Positions 16,810-26,023 are shown, counted from the first letter of the stretch. The stretch is 64,000 bases of DNA from Terribacillus aidingensis (GCF_900215625.1 NZ_OBEK01000001.1:310001-374000); one strand, 5' to 3'. The notes: generated by a model not told the origin, from the letters alone. Numbers and translations are program-made.

Positions 16810-18339
16810 TTAATTACGGATTAAATAATCAAATGCACCAAGTGATGCAGTCGCACCAGATCCCATCGAAACGATGATCTGTTTGTACGCTGAATCGGTA
16901 CAGTCACCAGCTGCGAATAGGCCAGGAATGTTTGATTGACCGTGTTTGTCAACGATGATTTCACCCATCGGTGTACGTTCTACCACGTCCGCTAGGAACT
17001 CTGTGTTTGGTACAAGTCCGATTTGGACGAACACACCTTGCAAGGCAACATGTTTCTCTTCACCTGTGTCGCGCTCGAGGTAAGAGATGCCGTTAACGTT
17101 TTCGTCACCAGTGATTTCTGTTGTTTGCGCATTGGTAATGATTGTTACGTTTGGCAGGCTGTAGGCACGCTTTTGCAGTACCTCATCTGCTTTTAGTGTT
17201 GCGTTGAACTCAAGAACAGTAACGTGATTTACGATACCTGCTAAGTCAATCGCTGCTTCGATTCCGGAGTTGCCGCCGCCGATAACAGCAACGTCTTTTC
17301 CTTCGAATAGCGGACCATCACAGTGTGCGCAGTACGCAACACCTTTGTTTTTGAACTCTTGCTCACCAGGTACGTTGACATTACGCCAGCGTGCACCTGT
17401 GGAAATGATTACGCTCTTACTTTTCAGTGTAGCGCCGTTTTCCAGTTCCAGCTCGAATAAATCGTTTTTCGCGATCTTCGTTGCTTTCTGCAGGTTCATT
17501 ACATCAATATCGTATTCTTTTACGTGCTCTTCCAGGCTTGCAACAAGCTTCGGACCTTCTGTTTCCTTAACGGTAATGAAGTTCTCGATGCTCATTGTAT
17601 CCAATACCTGACCGCCGAAGCGCTCAGCTACGATACCAGTACGAATTCCTTTACGGGCAGCATAGATCGCTGCACTGGAACCAGCTGGGCCGCCGCCGAC
17701 AACAAGCACATCATACGGATCTTTGTTATCGAACTCAGACGCATCCGCGCCAGCGCCCATTTTGGCAAGCATCTCGTCCATTGTCATCCGGCCGCTGCCG
17801 AAGTTTTCGCCGTTCAAGTAAACGGTAGGGACTGCCATGATGTTTTTGCGTTCTACTTCCTCTTTGAAAGCCGCGCCGTCAATCATTGTATGCGTGATGT
17901 TCGGGTTAAGCACGCTCATCACGTTTAATGCTTGTACAACATCTGGGCAGTTATGACACGTAAGGCTGATGTAAGATTCAAAGTGGAATTCCCCTTTGAT
18001 GTTTTTAATCTGTTTGATCAGATTTTCATCAACCTTTGGAGCACGACCGCTTACTTGCAAGAGAGCAAGAACAAGGGAAGTGAACTCATGACCAAGCGGA
18101 ATACCAGCGAAAGCAACGCCAGTATCTTCGCCGACACGGTTTACTGTGAAGCTTGGTGTGCGAGTCAGTTCTGCTTTTTCGATTGTGATCTTAGGTGACA
18201 TGGAAGCAAGTTCTTCTACAAGAGCAAGCATGTCTTTGGACACGTCGTCTGCAGCCGTGCTTACTTTAAGAACGATTTGGTTCTCCATCATCGCCATATA
18301 TTGGTTTAATTGTGCTTTGATCGTTGCATCAAGTACCAT
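16810..18339 (-). CDS. ahpF: Alkyl hydroperoxide reductase subunit F
   Basis: NADH-dependent flavoprotein that re-reduces AhpC. The 509-residue protein has an N-terminal double-thioredoxin module with CHNC in [17 protein letters not shown]- and NADH-binding domains follow: [19 protein letters not shown], the redox pair in [24 protein letters not shown], and [14 protein letters not shown]. Length and motifs are canonical. It starts 16 bp after ahpC and shares its promoter. Confidence 0.96.
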   Translation of the reverse strand: MVLDATIKAQLNQYMAMMENQIVLKVSTAADDVSKDMLALVEELASMSPKITIEKAELTRTPSFTVNRVGEDTGVAFAGIPLGHEFTSLVLALLQVSGRAPKVDENLIKQIKNIKGEFHFESYISLTCHNCPDVVQALNVMSVLNPNITHTMIDGAAFKEEVERKNIMAVPTVYLNGENFGSGRMTMDEMLAKMGAGADASEFDNKDPYDVLVVGGGPAGSSAAIYAARKGIRTGIVAERFGGQVLDTMSIENFITVKETEGPKLVASLEEHVKEYDIDVMNLQKATKIAKNDLFELELENGATLKSKSVIISTGARWRNVNVPGEQEFKNKGVAYCAHCDGPLFEGKDVAVIGGGNSGIEAAIDLAGIVNHVTVLEFNATLKADEVLQKRAYSLPNVTIITNAQTTEITGDENVNGISYLERDTGEEKHVALQGVFVQIGLVPNTEFLADVVERTPMGEIIVDKHGQSNIPGLFAAGDCTDSAYKQIIVSMGSGATASLGAFDYLIRN

Positions 18340-18355
18340 AAGTCAAATGCACTCC

Positions 18356-18919
18356 TTAGATTTTACCTACAAGGTCCAAGCTAGGTGTTAGGGTTTCGCC
18401 GCCTTCTTCCCATTTCGCCGGGCAAACTTCACCTGGATTTTGGCGTACATACTGTGCTGCTTTGATTTTGTTTACTAGTGTGCTTGCGTCACGGCCGATA
18501 CCGCCAGCATTGATTTCAACAGTTTGAATAACACCGTCTGGGTCGATGATGAATGTACCGCGGTCAGCAAGACCGGATTCTTCATCCAATACATCAAATT
18601 GACGAGTGATCGCCTGAGATGGATCACCGATCATTGCGTACGTGATTTTGCCGATTTTCTCAGAGCTGTCGTGCCAGCCCTTATGTACGAAGTGTGTATC
18701 AGTTGATACAGAAAATACTTCTACACCTAGTTCTTGAAGTGCGCTGTACTGATTTTGAAGGTCTTCTAGTTCAGTTGGGCAAACAAAGCTGAAATCTGCA
18801 GGGTAGAAGCAAACAACGCTCCAGTTACCTTTGAAATTCTGTTCTGTTACTTCGATGAAATCACCGTTTTTGTAAGCTTGTGCTGTGAATGGTTGTACTT
18901 CTTTGCCGATAAGTGACAT
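18356..18919 (-). CDS. ahpC: Alkyl hydroperoxide reductase subunit C (peroxiredoxin)
   Basis: Two-Cys peroxiredoxin that removes hydrogen peroxide and organic hydroperoxides. The 187-residue protein has the peroxidatic Cys in [13 protein letters not shown] and the resolving Cys in [18 protein letters not shown] precedes the ATG. A PerR-like box overlaps an inverted repeat 37-73 bp upstream, so peroxide induction is likely. Confidence 0.96.
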   Translation of the reverse strand: MSLIGKEVQPFTAQAYKNGDFIEVTEQNFKGNWSVVCFYPADFSFVCPTELEDLQNQYSALQELGVEVFSVSTDTHFVHKGWHDSSEKIGKITYAMIGDPSQAITRQFDVLDEESGLADRGTFIIDPDGVIQTVEINAGGIGRDASTLVNKIKAAQYVRQNPGEVCPAKWEEGGETLTPSLDLVGKI

Positions 18920-18955
18920 AAATTAAATAGCCTCCTAAAATATATTAATAACTAG

Positions 18956-18992
18956 AAACTTAGAATTACTTAAACATAATCATTCTAAGTTT
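18956..18992 (-). promoter_or_regulatory. PerR-like box within a larger inverted repeat, upstream of ahpC
   Basis: On the minus strand 18988-18974 reads TTAGAATGATTATGT, close to the PerR consensus TTATAAT-N-ATTATAA (three differences). It lies inside a longer dyad whose 11-bp arms, AAACTTAGAAT (18956-18966) and ATTCTAAGTTT (18982-18992), are perfect and 15 bases apart. A second, weaker PerR-like half-site sits on the other arm. This suggests repressor binding to both arms or a leader hairpin. Confidence 0.6.
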
Positions 18993-19584
18993 ATATTTAT
19001 TAGTAAGGTTAGAATATTCACGGAGCAATGTCAAGCAATTATGTGAAGCTTGTCACATGAAAAATGCGATGTATATGCTATTCTTTGCAGGTTTTAAGAG
19101 ATAGTTAAATTTATGTGAAAGCCAGAGTCGGCTTGAAGCTGCTGTTTTCGCTATCCTGTGAACCTATTATCAATTGGTACTGATTCTTTGAGAATCTTGG
19201 AAAACTGTCTTAATGGAAGAAAATATCTGTAAATAGGTGGCTGGCAGGAGAGATTTCAAGGGAGTAGACGAAGTTCAAATTATAAATCAAAAGCAACTCG
19301 AGAAAGAGTCGATTTTCTTGTAGAAGCTGAATTTATAACACAAATGATTCTATTTGGATAAAAATTAACTATATCTGGTAACTTATTGATATCTATATTG
19401 ATGTAGTCTTAATGATAGAAGGGTTAGGTAATTTGTACTAATGACCAGGAAACCTAAACAAAATTCAACGGCTGACAGATTACTATATAGATTGAGTTAC
19501 TCCTAAAACATTGCACAATACTTATTACAACAGTATTTTCTGCGATTTGAGAACTCTTTCCTTATCAAAGATTTCTTTCTACAA
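18993..19584. other. Gene-free stretch between ahpC and the alkaline phosphatase gene
   Basis: About 590 bp rich in A and T with no convincing coding frame on either strand. The only recognised element is the Crp/Fnr-like dyad at 19041-19058, listed separately. No decayed gene or RNA could be recognised by eye. Confidence 0.5.
19041..19058. promoter_or_regulatory. Crp/Fnr-family type palindrome
   Basis: ATGTGA, six bases, TCACAT matches the TGTGA-N6-TCACA pattern bound by Crp/Fnr-family proteins such as Bacillus Fnr. It lies about 120 bp upstream of ahpC and 680 bp upstream of the phosphatase gene, so its target is unclear. Confidence 0.45.
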
Positions 19585-19636
19585 TTAACGATAGCTTTAT
19601 AACCTCTTAATACCCTATTAACAATTCGCCTTTACA
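19585..19636 (+). promoter_or_regulatory. Pho box (PhoP direct repeats) upstream of alkaline phosphatase
   Basis: TTAACG (19585), TTTATA (19596), TTAATA (19607) and TTAACA (19618) repeat with an exact 11-bp period. A further TTTACA lies at 19631. This matches the TT(A/C/T)ACA direct repeats with 5-bp spacing bound by phosphorylated PhoP in Bacillus, implying phosphate-starvation induction. Confidence 0.75.
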
Positions 19637-19722
19637 ATTACTCTCGTAGACGAACTAATTCTATTAACTTTCTTGGTGTATTAATCTTTGTTTTTCATAA
19701 ATATTGGATGGAGGAATGCGAA

Positions 19723-21354
19723 ATGAAACTGAGCAAAAAAATACTTGGTGTTACATTAGCGGGAACGCTGGCAGTTGGATCTTTCGGTTTAACTAATTTA
19801 GATCGGGAAGAAGCAGAGGCGAAGAAAGGTGCTAAGGTAAAAAATGTTATCGTCCTAGTGAAGGACGGCGTCAGCTCTTCCACGACGACTTTATCCAGAT
19901 GGTATAAAGGCAGTGACTTGGCATTGGATGAAATGGCTGCGGGAGGCGTGCGTACATATTCAGCTGATTCGGCAATAACGGATTCAGCACCAGCGGGAAC
20001 AGCAATGGCCACTGGTAACAAATCAAATGATAAGTTTGTCGGCGTCTTGCCGGAAAAGGTAACGTCACCTGGAGTAGATGAGGAACTTGCCGATGATCCA
20101 TATCGTCCAGTAACGAATGTCCTCGAAGGTGCGAAGACGAAAGGAAAAGCAACAGGTCTAATTTCTACGTCAGAAATTCAGCATGCGACGCCAGCGGCAT
20201 TTTCTTCCCACGCTGAGCACCGTAAGCAATACGACAATATTGCGGAGCAGCAAGTGTATCAGAATATTGATGTTGTCCTTGGCGGGGGGAAAGAAACACT
20301 CGAAAGCGGCAATCGTGAGGATGGCGAGAATTTACTGGAAGTAATTGATAACAAAGGCTATGATTTCGTGGAAACACGGGATGACTTACTCAATTCCAAA
20401 TCAAAGAAAATTTGGGGCTCTTTCGCACCAGCTGCTCTAGCGTATGACCTGGATAGGGAAGTAACACAGCCGGAGGAACCTACGCTGGCTGAGATGACGA
20501 AAAAAGGTATCCAGACATTGTCTAAAGATAAAGATGGATTCTTTCTCTTTGTAGAAGGCAGCAAGCCGGACTGGGCAGCCCATGCAAATGATCCTGTCGG
20601 TATGGTTAGTGATACGCTGGCTTTCGATGATGCGGTGAAAGAGGCGCTTGATTTTGCTAAGAAAGATAAACATACCATGGTCATTGCTGTGTCTGATCAC
20701 GGAAATAGCGGGATTTCTATCGGAAATGAAAATACAGATGGCACCTATCCCTCTACGCCGGTATCTGCATATGTGGACCCTCTGAAACAAGCGAAGATGA
20801 CATTAGAAGGCGCTTTGTCTCAGCTGAACGAGGATGGCTCGAACAAGTTGGAAGTAGCAGCTCTTTATGGTATTACCAACCCGACGGAACAAGAGAAGAC
20901 AGCTATCAATAAAGCGGAGGACCTTGGAGGTACATTGGTAGATCTGCTTGCGCAGCGGGCGAACCTTGGCTTTACAACTGGCGGACATACGGGCGAGGAT
21001 GTTTTCCTTTATTCTTATGGACCTGGAAAGCCAACGGGAATGATTGAGAACACAGACATCGCGCATCGTGCAGCGGACGCAATGGGCTTTAAGCTTGATA
21101 AGCTGAGCCGTAATATGTTCATGGAAGCAGAAGAAGCATTTGGAAATTGGGGTGAAGTAAGCATTGATACTTCTAATGAAGCCAATCCAGTGCTTGTTGT
21201 AGACAAAGGAAGTAAGAAAGTTGAATTCCCGGTGAATAAAAATATTGCTATTGTGAATGACCGTGAGTACGAACTTGATAGTGTTACAGTTCAGAGCGGC
21301 GGCAAGTTTTATGTATCCAAGGAAGCTGTTAAGATAGTTAAAAAAGCAAAATAA
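19723..21354 (+). CDS. Secreted alkaline phosphatase
   Basis: Releases phosphate from phosphomonoesters outside the cell. The 543-residue protein has a signal peptide ending near EAEA-KK. Motifs are NVIVLVKDGVS (metal-binding Asp), ITDSAPAGTAMATG (nucleophile Ser about 88), STSEIQHATPAAFSSHAEHR, FLFVEGSKPDWAAHAND, VIAVSDHGNSG and TTGGHTGEDV. It looks like the PhoA/PhoB type of Bacillus. An in-frame ATG lies at 19708, but GGAGG falls between it and 19723, so the start is 19723. The C-terminal roughly 80 residues (EAEEAFGNWGEVSIDTSNEAN onward) look like an added beta-rich region. Confidence 0.92.
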   Translation: MKLSKKILGVTLAGTLAVGSFGLTNLDREEAEAKKGAKVKNVIVLVKDGVSSSTTTLSRWYKGSDLALDEMAAGGVRTYSADSAITDSAPAGTAMATGNKSNDKFVGVLPEKVTSPGVDEELADDPYRPVTNVLEGAKTKGKATGLISTSEIQHATPAAFSSHAEHRKQYDNIAEQQVYQNIDVVLGGGKETLESGNREDGENLLEVIDNKGYDFVETRDDLLNSKSKKIWGSFAPAALAYDLDREVTQPEEPTLAEMTKKGIQTLSKDKDGFFLFVEGSKPDWAAHANDPVGMVSDTLAFDDAVKEALDFAKKDKHTMVIAVSDHGNSGISIGNENTDGTYPSTPVSAYVDPLKQAKMTLEGALSQLNEDGSNKLEVAALYGITNPTEQEKTAINKAEDLGGTLVDLLAQRANLGFTTGGHTGEDVFLYSYGPGKPTGMIENTDIAHRAADAMGFKLDKLSRNMFMEAEEAFGNWGEVSIDTSNEANPVLVVDKGSKKVEFPVNKNIAIVNDREYELDSVTVQSGGKFYVSKEAVKIVKKAK

Positions 21355-21360
21355 ACATTT

Positions 21361-21390
21361 CCCCTGGCGTCAGCGTCAGGGGTCTTCTAT
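21361..21390 (+). terminator. Terminator of the alkaline phosphatase gene
   Basis: CCCCTGGCG and CGTCAGGGG pair around TCAG, followed by a T-rich tail. Confidence 0.8.
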
Positions 21391-21521
21391 CTGGGAAAAT
21401 TAGATAAATTATACTTTTTATAATAAAATTTAGTAAAAGTGTAGTTATAATGAATTATATCTGGTAATATAGTGAAGTATTTTTACCTATTTTTTATACA
21501 TATATACGAGGAGGAAGTCAT

Positions 21522-21800
21522 ATGGAACAACAACAACATACAGTGGTTGTAACTAGACCAGAAGGCAACGGGTTGGCAGTTACAGCTCTTGTTTTAGGAC
21601 TTATCGCATTGGTTCTATGCTGGGTGCCGTTCATGCCATATCCACTAGCAATTCTAGCTATTATATTCGGGGCTATAGGGGCAAAGAAGAAAATCAAAAA
21701 AGGTCTTGGCATCACGGGAGTTGTTACTGGTATCATAACAATATTATTTAAAATAACTTTTTGGGTAGTGCTAATAAGTGCAGGCGCTAGTGCTGCATAA
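21522..21800 (+). CDS. Small DUF4190-type membrane protein
   Basis: A 92-residue protein with a short polar N-terminus (MEQQQHTVVVTRPEGN) and two or three hydrophobic segments (LAVTALVLGLIALVLCWVPF, LAILAIIFGAIGAKKK, GVVTGIITILFKITFWVVL). The pattern AxxxLxLGI ... AxxxGxxGxKK is typical of DUF4190 proteins, whose function is unknown. GAGGAGG precedes the ATG, and it has its own terminator. Confidence 0.75.
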   Translation: MEQQQHTVVVTRPEGNGLAVTALVLGLIALVLCWVPFMPYPLAILAIIFGAIGAKKKIKKGLGITGVVTGIITILFKITFWVVLISAGASAA

Positions 21801-21811
21801 TTCTTTTATAG

Positions 21812-21848
21812 AACTGTCATTCTTAACTTGAATGGCGGTTTTATTTTG
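21812..21848 (+). terminator. Terminator after the DUF4190-type gene
   Basis: AACTGTCATTC and GAATGGCGGTT pair with one mismatch, followed by a T-run. Confidence 0.8.
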
Positions 21849-21974
21849 GTTTTGGGGAGAAAGTACTTAATTAATGTCATATGACTCAAAAAAAAAGAAG
21901 CAGAAATAAATACTCCTTCCATATATCAAACAAATTAATTTAAGAGAGCTTATTGAGGAATAGGAGTTAGATAA

Positions 21975-23036
21975 ATGAAGAAATTTGTTTTACCAATTTT
22001 ATTATTAGCTGTTCTAGTAATTGCAGGTTGCAGCAGCAGTCAATCTAGCAGTGCAAAAACTGAGAAAGAAAGTTCTGTACAAAAAGAAGAAGATAAAGTC
22101 ACGCCAATTACATATAAGCTGTTTTTTCCAAGTGAACAGCATTTTCAAGATTTTAAGCAGGCTGTAAAAGATGGGGACTTGGAGTTTGCTTTTATTCAGG
22201 CAGAACCTCAGCTTGATTATGCGTATTTCGGGAAGAAAACAATCTATCCAGAAGAGAAATTTGAAGTAAAGAGTCTTACAAAATATAAGTCTGATGTATA
22301 CGACACAAATTATCCAATTGCAGTGGACGGTCAACATGATTTTTATTTTGATCGAAAGAGCACGGACGAACAATTCTATGAGGTTACGAAGGAAGAATTG
22401 AAGATTGCGGAGAAACTCGTCAAAATTCAGTCTCATGAACCTGTAGGTGCGCGTAATCCGGATAATATTGATGCTGATTTTGCATCAACAGAAGAGAACT
22501 TTGAAGGCTATGAAGGCGTATATGATATATACGGTAGTGTACTTTCAATGTATCATGGCGTATATGAAGGTTATTCGGGGGCGTACATGGATTTAGAAAA
22601 TCGTATAGTACCAAGTGCTGGCGTCCACAACACGTTGAATATTGAACTTGCAGATAGTATTTATGATAAGCGTGAAAATATTGAAGGATTAGTCGTTATT
22701 AATAATACTGATGAGGAAGCGTTTGATAAGCTAGAGGTCATGGAAGCTATTGTAGGTCTCCAGGATCGGAAACAAGCATTAGAAGATGCAAGGAATAATG
22801 CTATTTATGAGCGAGATTCTTTTGAAAAGATCTATGATTTTTATAAAGCTCTTGCTGAGTACAAGGGAGAATCTAATGAATTTCAATATGAGAGACCTTT
22901 GGATACAGCTTACTTGAAAGAATATAAAGATGGTTACAATACTTACTTGGAGAAAGTAGAAAAAGAACAGAAGCGCCTAGAATCCCTTATAGATGAAGTG
23001 AAAAAGAGTAAATTCAGCTTTTTGTTAGAAGAATAA
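21975..23036 (+). CDS. Hypothetical lipoprotein (possible DUF3829/YiiG-like)
   Basis: A 353-residue protein with a lipoprotein signal (LLLAVLVIAGCSSS, Cys at 19) and a Ser/Lys-rich linker. The mature part is mostly helical and acidic. It contains Tyr-rich repeats (GYEGVYDIYGSVLSMYHGVYEGYSG in outline) and a C-terminal coiled-coil-like run rich in Glu and Lys. Layout is reminiscent of DUF3829 lipoproteins, but the match is not certain and no enzymatic motif is visible. It probably sits on the outer face of the membrane. It is monocistronic, with a strong terminator. Confidence 0.6.
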   Translation: MKKFVLPILLLAVLVIAGCSSSQSSSAKTEKESSVQKEEDKVTPITYKLFFPSEQHFQDFKQAVKDGDLEFAFIQAEPQLDYAYFGKKTIYPEEKFEVKSLTKYKSDVYDTNYPIAVDGQHDFYFDRKSTDEQFYEVTKEELKIAEKLVKIQSHEPVGARNPDNIDADFASTEENFEGYEGVYDIYGSVLSMYHGVYEGYSGAYMDLENRIVPSAGVHNTLNIELADSIYDKRENIEGLVVINNTDEEAFDKLEVMEAIVGLQDRKQALEDARNNAIYERDSFEKIYDFYKALAEYKGESNEFQYERPLDTAYLKEYKDGYNTYLEKVEKEQKRLESLIDEVKKSKFSFLLEE

Positions 23037-23055
23037 AGGATAAAGATATGTCGTT

Positions 23056-23090
23056 AAATGCACCTCGAATTGCGAGGTGCATTTCTTTTA
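23056..23090. terminator. Terminator after the lipoprotein gene (also faces the convergent ABC operon)
   Basis: AAATGCACCTCG pairs perfectly with CGAGGTGCATTT. A T-run follows on the plus strand, and the A-run on the other side may serve the minus-strand operon. Confidence 0.88.
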
Positions 23091-23093
23091 GGA

Positions 23094-23819
23094 TTAAGTC
23101 AATTGCTTGCGGAAGCGCTGATATAAGGTACCGGTGAGAAGTAAACAAACAACGAACCCTGTCATGCTGTAAAGCCAGTAAACTGTATCAAAATTACCTG
23201 TCCTCATATAAGCTTTTGTTACCCAAAAAGCAGGGAGAAAGCCGCTGATATACTGTAGCTGAGAAGGGACAAAATAGGCAATAACAGGTGCGATAACGGT
23301 GATGCCGGCCATTTTAGATAAAGCTAAGCCTTCTACTTTGTTCGCCGCAAATACACCTAAAAAAAGCGTGACGATTGGTGCCTGTAACGACGTAAGAATA
23401 ACGATCGAGACTGCTGGCCAAAAACCAGGCTGTGCAATTCCGCTGCCTAAGAGAAGGAGGCTGCTGCAGCATAGCGTAATGCAAAACGGAATGCTGATGC
23501 GGTAAAGCAGATAGCCATTCCGTGTTAATGGTGTAATAGAGAAGTAGCTGATTAGCTCTTCATCCCGTTCATCCAGCAGCAGAAACCCGGTAAGCATTCC
23601 GATCATCAAAGGGCATAAGATAATCGCAAAACTCATGATTAAAATATCGTAATCATACAGGTCGATGTCAAACCGTTGCAGCATAATGCGCTGGATGGGC
23701 GGCAATACATAACGAATAAGCAGAGTAAGGATAATGGGAGACAGAATCGACATGATAAGCATCGGATCTCGCAAGATGTTTTTGGCGTCTCCCTGTAAGA
23801 GAAAAGCTATTTTCTTCAT
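23094..23819 (-). CDS. ABC-2 type exporter permease, second subunit
   Basis: A 241-residue membrane protein with about six hydrophobic segments, no signal peptide, and the cytoplasmic start MKKIAFLLQGDAKNILRDPMLI seen in ABC-2 permeases. LLDERDEELISYFSITPL after helix 2 is the usual coupling region. It is the last gene of a TetR, ATPase, permease, permease operon, 3 bp after the first permease gene. It probably exports a lipid-like or antimicrobial compound (inference from the layout). Confidence 0.78.
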   Translation of the reverse strand: MKKIAFLLQGDAKNILRDPMLIMSILSPIILTLLIRYVLPPIQRIMLQRFDIDLYDYDILIMSFAIILCPLMIGMLTGFLLLDERDEELISYFSITPLTRNGYLLYRISIPFCITLCCSSLLLLGSGIAQPGFWPAVSIVILTSLQAPIVTLFLGVFAANKVEGLALSKMAGITVIAPVIAYFVPSQLQYISGFLPAFWVTKAYMRTGNFDTVYWLYSMTGFVVCLLLTGTLYQRFRKQLT

Positions 23820-23822
23820 GTG

Positions 23823-24515
23823 TTAATCTCCTATCTTTAATACGATATGCTTTTTGAATGAGTGATACGCTATCCAATATGCCAGCCCGATACTAATTAG
23901 CAGTATGCAGGTGCTATATAGAAAACGAACATAATCGATGACATGGAACCCGCCATTTATTAATAGCAAGGAACCAGTTGTCGGCAGCAAGCAGAATAAC
24001 CAATGCTCTGCCAAATTGACAGCAGGCAGTATCGGAAGGAAAAGCCACGTTGTATAGATGGTGGCTAGCAAAAAGAAATGGTTTAAAGATTGTGAGATTG
24101 CTGCAATAGCAATGCCGATAAGTGAGAATAACAGCGATGTCAGTATGACGCCAATCAGCATTATAAATGTCAGATTCGAAAACCCAAAAACGACTCCTTT
24201 TATTACGCAGCTGGATGCAATCGAAAGCAGGCATAACGAGCCTATCTTTGAACAAATATACCGGTGTATGGACAACGGTGTGATAAATAAGGGGTTAAAT
24301 ATGTGCTGGTCCTTCTCAAGCAGTAACAAACCGCCCATAAAGAAGAAACCTAAAGTAGATGGATCGGAAAAGATAATGAGAGATGCTATTTTTTCTAAAT
24401 AGCGCTCGGGTAAGTAGACGAGCAAAAAAATATAAAAGCAGCTGATAAGTGTATAGGCAAGGTAGAAGCCATGTCGAAACTGAAACTTAATATCCTGCAA
24501 AAGTAAACCCTTCAC
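23823..24515 (-). CDS. ABC-2 type exporter permease, first subunit
   Basis: A 230-residue protein with six predicted membrane segments. Its motif GGLLLLEKDQHIFNPLFITPLS mirrors the coupling region of the partner permease, so the two likely form a heterodimer. Its ATG overlaps the ATPase stop by 4 bp (ATGA). Confidence 0.78.
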   Translation of the reverse strand: MKGLLLQDIKFQFRHGFYLAYTLISCFYIFLLVYLPERYLEKIASLIIFSDPSTLGFFFMGGLLLLEKDQHIFNPLFITPLSIHRYICSKIGSLCLLSIASSCVIKGVVFGFSNLTFIMLIGVILTSLLFSLIGIAIAAISQSLNHFFLLATIYTTWLFLPILPAVNLAEHWLFCLLPTTGSLLLINGGFHVIDYVRFLYSTCILLISIGLAYWIAYHSFKKHIVLKIGD

Positions 24516-25366
24516 ACGAGCCGCCTCCCTGTTACTTTTGTAAAGATATCTTCCAAGCTAGCTTCTTGTGTGTGAATTGTCTCAATGCTTTTCGTTTCTA
24601 GCAATCTTTGAAAGGCGGCATTGCTATGCAGGTCGGTTAATGGGAAGTCAGTATCCTCGATACCATTATCCGTTCGGTATGTAATGTTCACGATCTTTTT
24701 ACCGTGCTGGAGATTCAGGCGGTACGGGGAGTCAATTACCGGAATGGTACCGTCTACTACAAATGCTACACGGTCGCAAATAGCTTCTGCCAGCTGCATA
24801 TTATGCGTGTTGATGACAATTGTTTTTCCTTTGCTTTTCTCTCGGAGGATAATATCCCTTACCGTCTTGGCATTCGTCGGGTCCAAACCAGAAGTTGGTT
24901 CATCAAGGAAGAGAATATCCGGATCATGCAGCAACGCTCTGCAAAAATTGAGGCGCATTTTCATTCCTTTAGAAAACTCACTTACCCGCTTGCTGCGATG
25001 CGCTTCCAGACCGAGTTCTTCTAGTAATGGAGTAGGGTCCGGAGCGGAAGCAGAATAGAGACTTGAGAAAAAACGTAAGTTCTCCTCAGCAGTGAATTTG
25101 CTGTAAAAGTTAGGTTGTTCAAAAGCAACACCGATTCGCTCGTAAAAGGATTTGTCTTCTGTTTTCATTTCATTGCCAAATAAACGTACAGAACCGGCAT
25201 AGTTTTTTGCGACTCCAATTAGAATCTTTAAGGTCGTGCTTTTTCCTGCGCCTGAGGGACCTAGAAATCCGAATATCTCTCCATCTCCAACCTCAAATGA
25301 GATGCCTTTCAGCGTATCAGCTGCTGCTCGTGGGTAACGGTAGGTAAGTTTATCCGCTATAATCAT
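24512..25366 (-). CDS. ABC exporter ATP-binding protein
   Basis: ATPase of the exporter, 284 residues. Walker A is GPSGAGKSTT, the Q-loop region AFEQPNFYSKFTAEENL, the signature appears as EFSKGMKMRLNFCRALLHDP, Walker B is ILFLDEPTSGLDP and the switch His lies in INTHNMQLAE. The signature lacks the common SGGQ form, as in many drug and bacteriocin exporters. The upstream TetR stop lies between its GGAGG and ATG, so translation is coupled. Confidence 0.88.
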   Translation of the reverse strand: MIIADKLTYRYPRAAADTLKGISFEVGDGEIFGFLGPSGAGKSTTLKILIGVAKNYAGSVRLFGNEMKTEDKSFYERIGVAFEQPNFYSKFTAEENLRFFSSLYSASAPDPTPLLEELGLEAHRSKRVSEFSKGMKMRLNFCRALLHDPDILFLDEPTSGLDPTNAKTVRDIILREKSKGKTIVINTHNMQLAEAICDRVAFVVDGTIPVIDSPYRLNLQHGKKIVNITYRTDNGIEDTDFPLTDLHSNAAFQRLLETKSIETIHTQEASLEDIFTKVTGRRLV

Positions 25367-25367
25367 A

Positions 25368-25967
25368 TTAGCCTCCTTGAATTAAACCATCAGCAATCAT
25401 TTCAGCATGAAGTGCAATCGTCTCTTCAAAAATATCCTCACCTATCGTTTGTTGGTGGAGGAAAGATAAGATAAAGGAACGAATAATGCCGCTGATGATC
25501 CTAGGGTCTTTCTTTATCATGATATTCTGTTGCTGTAAGTGTTCAATCATCGGTCTCAGACTCTCTGTATCCACCTTTATATGTTTCTCCATACGTTCTG
25601 GCGGTAGTTTGTTTAAGAGATACTGCATATGCTCTTTATCAAACAGGCTGCGGATAATTGGATTTTGCTGAATCAATTCCAGGCTTTTTAAAAGGAACTT
25701 TTTAAATAAGTGTTTTGTCATTGGTTCTTCTTGCAGAAGGTGAAATAGTTCTTCTTTTATTCGCCCTTCCTCCACCTCAACCAGTTCGAAAAATAATTCT
25801 TCTTTAGATGAGAAATAGGCATAAAAGGAACCTTGTGCGATGCCTACTGCTTTGGTAAGTTCCGCAATGCTTGTCTTTTTAAGCCCGTAAACCCTGAATA
25901 ACTCGCGCGCTGACAGAAGCAGACGCTTCTTAATGAGAAGATGTTTTGGACTCTGCGAGTGGTTCAT
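25368..25967 (-). CDS. TetR-family regulator of the ABC exporter
   Basis: A 199-residue repressor-type protein with the TetR helix-turn-helix near residues 24-60 (SARELFRVYGLKKTSIAELTKAVGIAQGSFYAYFSSKEELF) and a variable ligand domain. It is the first gene of the exporter operon. A 29-bp dyad directly upstream is its likely operator, which suggests autoregulation relieved by an exported compound. Confidence 0.88.
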   Translation of the reverse strand: MNHSQSPKHLLIKKRLLLSARELFRVYGLKKTSIAELTKAVGIAQGSFYAYFSSKEELFFELVEVEEGRIKEELFHLLQEEPMTKHLFKKFLLKSLELIQQNPIIRSLFDKEHMQYLLNKLPPERMEKHIKVDTESLRPMIEHLQQQNIMIKKDPRIISGIIRSFILSFLHQQTIGEDIFEETIALHAEMIADGLIQGG

Positions 25968-25994
25968 TTCTAAGATACTTCTCCTCCTTTGAAT

Positions 25995-26023
25995 AAATGA
26001 ATATTTTTATTTTTTATTCATTT
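25995..26023 (-). promoter_or_regulatory. Probable TetR operator
   Basis: Perfect 9-bp arms AAATGAATA (25995-26003) and TATTCATTT (26015-26023) with an 11-base AT spacer, ending about 28 bp upstream of the TetR start codon. Confidence 0.55.

Noticed and set aside
19371-21471. Shared TATATCTGGTAA upstream of the phosphatase gene and of the DUF4190 gene
   Set aside because: A single 12-base match in AT-rich DNA, at different distances from the genes; likely chance.
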